This document shows, piece by piece, positions 54,048 to 61,774 of a stretch of 64,000 nucleotides of DNA. Source of the DNA: Terriglobia bacterium (lineage in GTDB: Bacteria > Acidobacteriota > Terriglobia > Bryobacterales > UBA6623); contig VXMF01000030.1 of assembly GCA_009841225.1 (NCBI GenBank), positions 152,228 to 216,227 on the forward strand, read 5' to 3'. A model generated the notes under the pieces. That model saw nothing but the letters and a program-made list of their open reading frames with translations. It made no database searches and was not told the DNA's origin. The position numbers were made by a program, and so were the translations under genes. Every line of letters starts with the position of its first letter. The stretch's first letter is position 1.

Positions 54048-55823
54048 ATGCCAGGCGCGACCATGGCTACGACGACCACGCCATCCGCATCACCCGGCGC
54101 GAGCAGAGAAAGCACCGACGGGATCGCCATCCTGCTGGAGGCGTCGGAAGCTGCGGCCGCGAACTCGCTGGACCTCGACGCCCTGCTCATCGAGCTGTCG
54201 AAGATCGTCAGGAAGATCGTCGACTACGAGCTGTACGCGTTGCTGCTTCCTACCGAAGACGGGCACCTGCGCATCGCCCATTCCGTCGGGTTTCCCGACG
54301 AAGTGGCGCAGTCGCTGCGCGTCCCGCTAGGCTCCGGCCTGACCGGCCGGGCGGTGGTGACCAAGGCGACAGTGCTCGTGGATGACGTCGATCTCGATCC
54401 AGCCTACTTGCGGGCGATCGACTGCGTACGCAGCGAGTTGGCCGTGCCCCTAGTCGCTCGCGATCGCGTTGTCGCGGTGCTCGACCTGCAATCGGCGGAC
54501 CCGAATGCTTTTGATCGCCGGGTTTCGGACCTGCTGGAACTGGTGGCGTCTCGGTTCTCGCTGGCGATTGATATCGCCCAGCTGTACCACGCGCAAGAAA
54601 AACATCGCTCAACCCTGGAAACGCTGCACAAGATCGCCCAAGAGTATTCCAGCATTCTCAACCTGAACGATCTGTTGGAGAAAGTCGCCGGCATCGTGCA
54701 CGACCTGATCCCTTACGACGCGCTGGCGCTGTATCTCAAGGATCCGCAGCGTCCGCTGCTGCGGCACTATTTCGGGGTCAAGTTCCAAGAGCGGGTCCAC
54801 TGGCAGGACATGCCCTTCGGCCACGGCTTGGTGGGTACCGCAGCGGCCTCAGGGCAGCCCGTGCTGGTGGCGGACACGTCAACGGACCCGCGCTACATCG
54901 AGTTCCTGGCAGGCGTCCGCTCGGAGGTTGCAGTGCCTCTGATGCTGAAGAGAAACGTCATCGGCGTACTGGATCTGGAAAGCCTCACTCCGTCCCGCTT
55001 CAGCAAGGACGATCTAGCGACCCTTGTGCTGCTGGCGCCGCAAGTGGCGGCAACCATCGAGAACGCCCGGCTGTACGAGGAAAAGGAGCGCGACGAAGCG
55101 CGGCTGGCTGGCGACCTAGCCGCCGCTCGCGCCCTGCAGAGCCACCTGCTGCCGGACGGGTGTCTGCGCGTCGAAGGACTCGACATTGCCGCGAGGAACG
55201 AACCGGCGGCAGTGGTATCGGGTGACTTCTACGATTTCTACCAGCATGACGGCACGATCGGCATCCTCAACGGAGATGTCAGCGGCAAGGGTGCCGCAGC
55301 GGCTCTCTACGCTGCGCTGGCGAGCGGCCTGCTGCGCTCGGCCGCCCGCACTAGCCTGTCTCCCGGAGAGACCCTGCGGAGCGTTAACGAGGCGCTCGTG
55401 GATCGTGGGGTGGGCGCCACTTTCTTGGCGGCCACCTATGCCAAGTGGCATCCCGGCCAGCAACTGCTCGTGCTATCTGGGGCGGGCCTGCCGTACCCGT
55501 ATGTCTACCGCATGGGCAAGCTTTCGCGCGTAGAGCTGTCCGGCATTCCATTGGGCCTGTTCCGGGATGCAAGCTATGAAGACGTGAAGCTGGCTCTGCA
55601 GCCTGGCGACCTAGTGGTGAGTGTGTCGGATGGCTTCACCGAAAGCCTGGACGAACGCGACGAGGAGTATGGTGAGAAGCGCCTGTTGAAGATCCTCAAC
55701 GCCAACCGCGAGGAGTCTGCCGAGACGATCCTGCAGCGCATTTTCGCCGATGTCGGCCTCTTCAGCTCGCGCAAGGCTCAGTCCGACGACCGGACAGCGA
55801 TCGTCGTTCGCGTAACAGAGTGA
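54048..55823 (+). CDS. GAF-GAF-SpoIIE phosphatase
   Basis: This 591-residue signalling protein has two GAF domains (about 35-190 and 200-345; note VGFPDEVAQSLRVPLGSGLT and DMPFGHGLVGTAAASGQPVL) and a PP2C/SpoIIE phosphatase domain (about 370-590) with VVSGDFYDFYQHDG, NGDVSGKGAAAALYAAL and SDGFTE, whose Asp residues bind Mn2+. Such RsbU-like phosphatases dephosphorylate anti-sigma antagonists in response to small molecules. No sigma or anti-sigma gene is adjacent. ATG 54063 is an alternative start. It precedes lysA by 22 bp. Confidence 0.92.
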   Translation: MPGATMATTTTPSASPGASRESTDGIAILLEASEAAAANSLDLDALLIELSKIVRKIVDYELYALLLPTEDGHLRIAHSVGFPDEVAQSLRVPLGSGLTGRAVVTKATVLVDDVDLDPAYLRAIDCVRSELAVPLVARDRVVAVLDLQSADPNAFDRRVSDLLELVASRFSLAIDIAQLYHAQEKHRSTLETLHKIAQEYSSILNLNDLLEKVAGIVHDLIPYDALALYLKDPQRPLLRHYFGVKFQERVHWQDMPFGHGLVGTAAASGQPVLVADTSTDPRYIEFLAGVRSEVAVPLMLKRNVIGVLDLESLTPSRFSKDDLATLVLLAPQVAATIENARLYEEKERDEARLAGDLAAARALQSHLLPDGCLRVEGLDIAARNEPAAVVSGDFYDFYQHDGTIGILNGDVSGKGAAAALYAALASGLLRSAARTSLSPGETLRSVNEALVDRGVGATFLAATYAKWHPGQQLLVLSGAGLPYPYVYRMGKLSRVELSGIPLGLFRDASYEDVKLALQPGDLVVSVSDGFTESLDERDEEYGEKRLLKILNANREESAETILQRIFADVGLFSSRKAQSDDRTAIVVRVTE

Positions 55824-55845
55824 GGCCTGCGGAGGACGCCCAGCC

Positions 55846-57096
55846 ATGCCCCTTCAGGAGTTCTACTACCGGAACAACCAACTCCACTGCGAGACCGCAG
55901 CCCTGAGTACCATCGCACAAGCAGTCGGCACGCCCACCTACGTCTATTCGGCCCGCGCTATCCGAGAAAACTACCGCGCCTACGAACGCGCCTTGGCCGA
56001 CGTGCCGCACCGGATCCACTACGCGGTCAAGGCCAACTCGTCCTTGGCCGTGCTGTCGCTGCTAGCAGCCGAGGGCGCCGGATTCGACATCGTCTCCGGA
56101 GGGGAGCTCTACAGAGTGCTGCGTGCCGGCGGAGATCCTTCCTCGGTCGTCTATTCCGGGGTCGGCAAGACGGCGGCCGAACTCAAGTACGCGCTCGAGC
56201 AGCGCATCGGCGCGTTCAACTGCGAGTCGGAGCAAGAACTGGACATGCTTCGCGAGGTCGCGGCGCGCATCGGCGCGAGGCCCGCCGTGGCACTGCGGGT
56301 AAACCCGAACATCGACGCGAAGACTCATCCGTATATCTCGACGGGGCTTAGCGAACACAAGTTCGGGATCGGGCTGCAAGCCGCCGAATCGCTCTATGGC
56401 GAGGCCGCCAAATGGTCCCCGCTGGAATTCACGGGCATCAGCTGCCACATCGGCTCGCAGATCTTCGACACGAGCGTCTTCTCAGAAGTGTTGAGCCAGA
56501 TGCTGGGCTTGGCGGCCCGCCTGCGCGTGCGCGGCTTGCCAATCCAAGGAATCAATCTAGGCGGCGGCCTTGCGGTCGGATACGAGCAGGGCCAGCCCAG
56601 CGCATCGATCTCAGGCTATTGCCGAATGCTGTCGTCGGCTTTCGCGGGCAGCCGATTCGTGCTGGGCCTCGAGCCCGGGCGGTCCATCGTAGGACAGGCC
56701 GGGGCCTTGCTGACGTCGGTCTTGGTGTATAAGCAAGCTGCTCACAAGACGTTCCTAGTTGTGGACGGGGCCATGAACGACCTGCTCCGTCCAGCCCTGT
56801 ACAGTGCCCACCATGAAATCGTGCCGGTGTTCGACAACGGCGGACCCCGGCTCCAATGCGATGTCGTCGGGCCAGTCTGCGAGAGCGGCGACTTTTTCGC
56901 CACCGGGCGCGAACTCCCGGCTTGCTCCGCTGGCGACCTGCTGGCGATCGCCACCGCCGGCGCCTACGGCTTCGTGCAGGCGTCGAACTACAACTCTCGC
57001 CCGCGGGCTGCGGAAGTGCTGGTGGACGGCGAGGCCTTCCGCATCGTGCGCAAGCGGGAGACCCGCGAGGACTTGGTTCGCGGCGAGACCGCGTAG
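55846..57096 (+). CDS. lysA: Diaminopimelate decarboxylase
   Basis: This 416-residue PLP-dependent enzyme performs the last step of lysine synthesis, meso-DAP to L-lysine plus CO2. Visible features are HYAVKANSSLAVL with the PLP lysine (about residue 49), ISCHIGSQIFD, the PLP-phosphate-binding LGGGLAVGYE, and GPVCESGDFF with the active-site Cys. The length is standard. Twenty-two bases downstream of the GAF-SpoIIE gene on the same strand, so read-through is likely. Confidence 0.95.
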   Translation: MPLQEFYYRNNQLHCETAALSTIAQAVGTPTYVYSARAIRENYRAYERALADVPHRIHYAVKANSSLAVLSLLAAEGAGFDIVSGGELYRVLRAGGDPSSVVYSGVGKTAAELKYALEQRIGAFNCESEQELDMLREVAARIGARPAVALRVNPNIDAKTHPYISTGLSEHKFGIGLQAAESLYGEAAKWSPLEFTGISCHIGSQIFDTSVFSEVLSQMLGLAARLRVRGLPIQGINLGGGLAVGYEQGQPSASISGYCRMLSSAFAGSRFVLGLEPGRSIVGQAGALLTSVLVYKQAAHKTFLVVDGAMNDLLRPALYSAHHEIVPVFDNGGPRLQCDVVGPVCESGDFFATGRELPACSAGDLLAIATAGAYGFVQASNYNSRPRAAEVLVDGEAFRIVRKRETREDLVRGETA

Positions 57097-57129
57097 CCAC
57101 TCCCGTGCTGCCGACGTGCGTGCAAGGGC

Positions 57130-57927
57130 TCAGAGGCTCGGCTCGAACGGCCACTTCGCCGTCGTCGTGTAGCCGCCGTCGGAGGCGATCACCTGGCCGG
57201 TGATGTAGTCGCTGGCCGGGCTGGCTAGAAAGACCGCCAGTCCCGCGATATCGTCCGGTGTGCCAAGGTGAGGATTCGGCTGGACTCCCGCGAGCCACCG
57301 CTTCATGTGCTCGGGCTGCCACATGTCGCGGTTGAGATCGGTGAGGATGAAGCCCGGCGCTATGCAATTGACCTGGATGTCGGCGTGCGCCCATTCCGCG
57401 GCCAACACCCGCGTCAGCCCGGCCAGAGCGCTCTTGGTCATCGCATAGACCGACAGGTACGGCAGTCCCAACACGGACATGAGACTGCCGATATGCACGA
57501 TCTTGCCGCCGCGTCCGCGCTCGACCATGCGCGCCCCGACCGCTTTCGTGAGGTGCACGATGCCGTGCAGGTTGGTCTGCATGATCCGCTCGTACTCCTC
57601 TGGAGAGTAGTCCTGAAAGCGCTTGCGGATGTTCGTGCCGGCGACATTGACCAAGATGTCCACGTCAGGGAAGGCGGCGGCAGCGGATTCTATGGACTCT
57701 GCGTCCGTAATGTCCAGCCGGACAGCCTCTGCGGACAGGCCGGCTTCGCTCAGGCTCTGGACTTGCTCACCTAGGGCGTCTGTCGAGCGCGCGGCCAGCA
57801 CTGCGTGCGCACCCTGCGCGGCGGCGGCCTTGGCGATCGCCAAGCCAATTCCCCGGCTAGCGCCTGCGATCAGCGCGGTGCGCCCCTGAAGCGAGAACAT
57901 TCTTGCGTAGTCCATGCGGGGTGCCAT
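57130..57927 (-). CDS. SDR-family oxidoreductase, gluconate/deoxygluconate dehydrogenase-like
   Basis: This 265-residue NAD(P)-dependent short-chain dehydrogenase has the cofactor loop GASRGIG (about 20-26), NVAGTN, the catalytic Ser in HIGSLMSVLG and YAMTKSA carrying Tyr and Lys (about 160-165), and the PGFILTDLNR segment. The closest types are gluconate 5-dehydrogenase and 2-deoxy-D-gluconate 3-dehydrogenase (KduD), but specificity cannot be read. Three in-frame ATGs at 57927, 57915 and 57900 are possible starts. It is convergent with lysA. Confidence 0.9.
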   Translation of the reverse strand: MAPRMDYARMFSLQGRTALIAGASRGIGLAIAKAAAAQGAHAVLAARSTDALGEQVQSLSEAGLSAEAVRLDITDAESIESAAAAFPDVDILVNVAGTNIRKRFQDYSPEEYERIMQTNLHGIVHLTKAVGARMVERGRGGKIVHIGSLMSVLGLPYLSVYAMTKSALAGLTRVLAAEWAHADIQVNCIAPGFILTDLNRDMWQPEHMKRWLAGVQPNPHLGTPDDIAGLAVFLASPASDYITGQVIASDGGYTTTAKWPFEPSL

Positions 57928-58122
57928 CTTAGCTCAGGTCAGAATCGGGGCTGCTACCGGCAGCCTTCACGAGGCGTTTCCGAAACTCAGTCAGTTGCTC
58001 TGGGCCTGAATCCGCACGCAGCGATTCAGGCGCGGCGGGACCCGCCGCCGGACGCCGACTACCAAAAGGCCCGCATCTCGGCAGCGCCCCGTACTTGATG
58101 CATACGGGTCCGGGCGCCTTGT

Positions 58123-59076
58123 CTAGGCTCTGGCGCCTGTTATTCCAGACACCGCGGGCTGCTCCGTTGCGGAATGGTCCCTGATCGCACGCTGTACAGT
58201 CTGGGAGATCTTCTGCATCGCCACTGAGAGAGCCGATTGCCGCCGCCAAGCGAGGATGATGGTCCGGTGTGGCATCGGTCGCTCAATCGGGCGCGTCACG
58301 AGGTCAGACCGGAGAGTTTCGGTAGGCACCGCGATGAGTGGCAGCAAGGTGATGCCCATGTTGGCGGACGCCATCTGCACCAGGGTCGGCAAACTCGTCG
58401 ACCGAAAGCCAAGCTCATATACCCCGATTCCGCTACAGAACTCGATCACCTGATCGCGAAAACAGTGCCCCTCGTCAAGCAGAAGAAGGTGTTCGCCCTT
58501 CAGGGAGCTGAAAGGTATGGGCGTCGACGAGTTTCCAAGGTGGTGGCACGGCGGCACCGCAAGCACGAACGGATCCTTCGTGATGACCTCGTAGGTGACG
58601 TCCCCGATGTCCGCTTCCAAGGCAAGAAACGCACCGTCGAGACTTCCATGGCGGATCTGGCGGACGAGTGTCTCGGTCTTGTCCTCCAGCCAAGCTAGAG
58701 TCAGTCGCGGAAGCTCTTGGCGCAGCGTCGCAGCTACTGTGGGGAGCAGGTAGGGTCCGATGGTGGGGATGACGCCGATTCGCAGCGTACCCGCTAGAGG
58801 CTCCAAGAAGCGCTGCGCGGCGATGCTGACATCGTCCGCGTCAACCAGCACGTTCCGCATGCATTCGATCAGCTCAGATCCTCCCGCGGTGATCAACACC
58901 CTTCGACGATCACGCTCGAACAGCTGCACTTTCAGGGCGGCTTCAACCTTGGCGACTTGCGCGCTCAGCGAAGTCTGGGACACGCCACAGCGCTCAGCCG
59001 CCTGGCGAAAGCTCTTCGTGTCCGCTACGGCCACGACGTACTGAAGCTGTCGAAGGGAGAAGTCGTGCTTTGTCAT
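58123..59076 (-). CDS. OxyR-like LysR-family redox regulator
   Basis: This 317-residue LysR-type regulator has the N-terminal HTH (LRQLQYVVAVADTKSFRQAA, CGVSQTSLSAQVAKVE) and an effector domain. The segment LLLLDEGHCFRDQVIEFC places Cys205 and Cys214 nine residues apart, as E. coli OxyR Cys199 and Cys208, which form the peroxide-sensing disulfide. It therefore probably senses H2O2 and activates antioxidant genes. No catalase or peroxiredoxin gene is next to it. A TATAAT lies 30 bp upstream on its strand. Confidence 0.88.
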   Translation of the reverse strand: MTKHDFSLRQLQYVVAVADTKSFRQAAERCGVSQTSLSAQVAKVEAALKVQLFERDRRRVLITAGGSELIECMRNVLVDADDVSIAAQRFLEPLAGTLRIGVIPTIGPYLLPTVAATLRQELPRLTLAWLEDKTETLVRQIRHGSLDGAFLALEADIGDVTYEVITKDPFVLAVPPCHHLGNSSTPIPFSSLKGEHLLLLDEGHCFRDQVIEFCSGIGVYELGFRSTSLPTLVQMASANMGITLLPLIAVPTETLRSDLVTRPIERPMPHRTIILAWRRQSALSVAMQKISQTVQRAIRDHSATEQPAVSGITGARA

Positions 59077-59105
59077 CGATGACAGCGCTAGGCTAACACA
59101 CGGGG

Positions 59106-59111
59106 ATTATA
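59106..59111 (-). promoter_or_regulatory. -10 box upstream of the OxyR-like gene
   Basis: Reading the minus strand, TATAAT sits about 30 bp upstream of the start codon at 59076. No convincing -35 hexamer is present at 16-18 bp, which is usual for an activated or autoregulated LysR promoter. Confidence 0.45.
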
Positions 59112-59126
59112 TACAAGAGTGCCGAT

Positions 59127-59522
59127 TTAGGCAGTTTCCGCACACAGTTCTGGAGCGACGCACGGCCCAACGGCCCACGTTTGCCCTCCGAGGGCTATGA
59201 CCCCGGCCGCCAAGATGTTGAGCGCGGCGTTGACTGCACGCATTTGCGTGAGCCACTGGCACTGGTCGTAGAAGCTGAGCGACTCCTCGCGTTCCTGGTG
59301 GGCCGTCCTGCGGCGCTCCAGAGCCTGGTTGTAGAGCCAGTTCAAACGCCCTAGGATCGACTCCATCAAGGCGTACCCGGCCGGGCTCAATTTCAGCCGA
59401 ACCAAGTATGGGGTTGGCGCGGAAGGAGGCGAGCGACGCTTCGCGCCGCTCAACAGTGGGCCCGACCAAGAATACGGGCGTCCGGTCGAGAGCGCGACGA
59501 CGACCGCGACCTCCCAGGACAC
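59127..59522 (-). pseudogene. Internally deleted TnpB (IS200/IS605 OrfB) remnant
   Basis: The 131-codon frame joins two distant parts of TnpB, the RNA-guided nuclease of IS200/IS605 elements. Residues about 43-94 resemble the N-terminal helical region (KLSPAGYALMESILGRLNWL, YNQALERRR, then a LTQMR end). This is fused directly to AVNAALNILAAGV, which resembles the terminal 'DVNAARNILARG' stretch and the usual Gly/Val-rich tail. The middle, with the RuvC catalytic residues and the zinc finger, is missing, and the final catalytic Asp is Ala. The first 40 residues have no clear similarity. No TnpA gene is present. Confidence 0.6.
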
Positions 59523-59685
59523 TGGGTGCCGATGGAGCAGATCCCTGCCTTATACTGAGGCCAACGCTGGTCCGGCACGCGGCGTAGCGTTAGCCTGCGG
59601 CCGCTGCCCAGCATGGGCAGAGAAGGCGTTCAATGTAATCCGAAACACGCGCAGAAATTTCCGCCCAGTTTCTGGCGCGATCAGA
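59523..59685. other. Leader region of the desaturase operon
   Basis: This region precedes the lipid operon. TATACT at about 59552-59557 is a weak candidate -10 box. The minus strand of 59593-59685 reads FYCRICGHSDRARNW, which recalls a zinc-finger scrap of a transposon-type protein, but it has no start and could be coincidence. Confidence 0.3.
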
Positions 59686-60573
59686 ATGACCGCAAATTCG
59701 GCAATAGAAGTCCCGGAACGGCCGGGACAACGCTCGAGGCCCTGGAAGCGCCCTAGTCTTCACCTGCTCAGCAGAGGCGTGGTGTGCGCCGTCGTTGCGG
59801 GAAGCCTGGGCGGGCTGTTCTTCGTACCGGCCAATGGCTGGGTCTACGTGGCCGACGTGCTCCTCCGTTCTTACCTGGCGTTTGTGGGCACAGTGATGGC
59901 TCACGAGGCGGTGCACGGGCTGATGGGCCGGACACGCGCTGCCAACCTCTGGTGGGGACGTCTGGCCCTAGTTCCTTGCATGGTGCCGTTCGCCAACTTC
60001 CGCAAGACCCATCTCCTGCACCACCGATTCACGAACGAGGAGAGCCGGGACCCGGACCACTTCGTCAAGCCAGACGCAAACCGTGAATGGGAACTCCCGC
60101 TACGGGCGGTGGCGATGCCTCACCACTGGCTCCTGTGGTTGCGCAAGCGAGAGGGCGTCGACGGCTCTCACGTACGCGAGTTGCTCCTGAACTACATAGG
60201 CATCGCGCTGGTCTATCTCCCGATCTTTCTCCTAGTGGGCTTGGAAAGGATGGTTTCCGGCATGCTCCCCTTGCTGGTGATCGTGTCGTTGCTGCTGTGG
60301 TACCCGTTCGCGTTCAAGACGCACGAGGGCTTCTCGACCGGAAGCCCGGAATCGCGCTCCCACAACTACTACGGCCGGCTGATGTACTGGTTCTCGTTCG
60401 GCTTGTCGATGCACAGAACGCATCACATGCGCCCGCACCTTGGCTGGATCGAGCTGCTTCCATTTGTCGAGCCGAGCCCTTCCGCGCCCAGTGCGCTGAT
60501 TCCGAGGCGCGACATCCGAAACGACCTAGCGTCGGCGGTCCCCGATGCCCAATCCCACTCTCAGCACGCTTGA
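59686..60573 (+). CDS. Membrane fatty acid desaturase
   Basis: This 295-residue integral membrane protein of the fatty acid desaturase/hydroxylase superfamily has all three His boxes that bind the di-iron centre: HEAVH (73-77), HLLHH (109-113) and HRTHH (243-247). Hydrophobic segments occur at about 30-50, 58-70 and 168-208. It could desaturate or hydroxylate an acyl chain. It is the first gene of a coupled trio: its last 29 bp overlap the start of the acyltransferase-like gene. No strong ribosome-binding site precedes the ATG at 59686. Confidence 0.9.
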   Translation: MTANSAIEVPERPGQRSRPWKRPSLHLLSRGVVCAVVAGSLGGLFFVPANGWVYVADVLLRSYLAFVGTVMAHEAVHGLMGRTRAANLWWGRLALVPCMVPFANFRKTHLLHHRFTNEESRDPDHFVKPDANREWELPLRAVAMPHHWLLWLRKREGVDGSHVRELLLNYIGIALVYLPIFLLVGLERMVSGMLPLLVIVSLLLWYPFAFKTHEGFSTGSPESRSHNYYGRLMYWFSFGLSMHRTHHMRPHLGWIELLPFVEPSPSAPSALIPRRDIRNDLASAVPDAQSHSQHA

Positions 60574-61774
60574 CCTCGTCAGCCTGGTCATGGACAGCGA
60601 GGTCCGGCCGCTCGACTTCGCGGTGCTGCTTCATTTCGACCGGGAGATCGATGCGGACGACCTCGCGCGCGGAGCACGCAGCGCACGAAACCTCTACCCG
60701 ACGACGGCATGCAGCGTGGTTGATGGCCGATGGTCTCCGCTGGAGCCAGATTGCCGCGAGCCGGCGTTTCGCTCGTTACGGCGGGGGAACGGTAAGCGGC
60801 TCATCGAGCAGTTCCTTCGGAGGCCGTTCGATCTCGGGAGCGGACCACCGCTGCGCCAAGCATGGGTCCAAGACGTGGAAGCCGGAAATGGCTGTCTTGT
60901 CACCAAGGTCCACCACTGCGTGGCGGACCTGCTCAGCGTCATGGCATGGATTCGACACCAGCTACGAGTCGCCGCAGATCTGGACCGACCCTGCTCGGAG
61001 CCGGCTGCGGTGGTGCCACCTGCGCTTGCGGAACCACCGCCTGGTGCCAAGCGGAACCCGGTATGGGACCGTTGCGCCCCTCTGTGGACTCGGCCTAGGG
61101 AGGCATCCGGCGAGAGACGCTGGATCACTTACTCCTTTTCGCACGGCGAGTTCATGAGAGTCTCCTTGGCGGAATGTGGGTTCACATTCAACGACGTCCT
61201 CGTGGTCGCCGCGTTGGAGACGCTCCAAGAATGGAACCGGATCCAAGGCGACAACGGACGGAGCGTAGGCATTTGGCTGCCCGTCAACATTCGACGAGAT
61301 GCATTCGAGGGATTCGGCAATGCCTCGAGCCGCATTCGAGTACGCCGGGACTATGCCGACCGGCTGGATATTCCAGACAAATGCCGTGCCGTTCGATCGC
61401 AGATCAACCTCGCCCGAGAGCGTGGTGAATGGATGGTGCCCCAGCGAACGATTCTGACAGGCATTCCACTGCGATTCAGTGCTCCGCTCGTCCGCAGGTA
61501 CCTGAACCGCCCGTGGGCGGATATGGGCTCCGCGGCCTTCAGCCACGTCCAGAAGTGGCCTGGGCAGGACGATGCGGTTTTCGCGGGATTGCAGGAGCTT
61601 GGCGTGCTGGGCGCGATGCACCGGCGCCACGCCTTGATCTTCGCGGCGGTGTCGTTGGGCAATCGGACTTGGATGACGATCACGTACGACCCGGCTCTGC
61701 TCTGGCCGGAAGATATTGCAGTCATTCGGGACCACTACCTAAGCACCCTCCGAGCAGCGTCGCGAGGTCTCTGA
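60545..61774 (+). CDS. Condensation/WS-DGAT-like acyltransferase
   Basis: This 409-residue protein has the HHxxxD-type catalytic motif, HHCVADL (His123, His124, Asp128), of the CoA-dependent acyltransferase, NRPS condensation and wax-ester-synthase superfamily. The N-terminal VSLVMDSEVRPLDFAVLLHF segment resembles the entry of WS/DGAT proteins. It also has the typical IWLPVNIRRDAF region near 240 and a C-terminal NRTWMTITYDP block. The acceptor and donor are unknown. It overlaps the desaturase by 29 bp and the GH3-like gene by 1 bp (TGATG). Confidence 0.75.
   Translation: MPNPTLSTLDLVSLVMDSEVRPLDFAVLLHFDREIDADDLARGARSARNLYPTTACSVVDGRWSPLEPDCREPAFRSLRRGNGKRLIEQFLRRPFDLGSGPPLRQAWVQDVEAGNGCLVTKVHHCVADLLSVMAWIRHQLRVAADLDRPCSEPAAVVPPALAEPPPGAKRNPVWDRCAPLWTRPREASGERRWITYSFSHGEFMRVSLAECGFTFNDVLVVAALETLQEWNRIQGDNGRSVGIWLPVNIRRDAFEGFGNASSRIRVRRDYADRLDIPDKCRAVRSQINLARERGEWMVPQRTILTGIPLRFSAPLVRRYLNRPWADMGSAAFSHVQKWPGQDDAVFAGLQELGVLGAMHRRHALIFAAVSLGNRTWMTITYDPALLWPEDIAVIRDHYLSTLRAASRGL

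Noticed and set aside
59590..59916. 108-codon minus-strand ORF across the desaturase start
   Set aside because: Most of it is antisense to the desaturase; only the last 40 codons (FYCRICGHSDRARNW) look protein-like, and they have no start codon.
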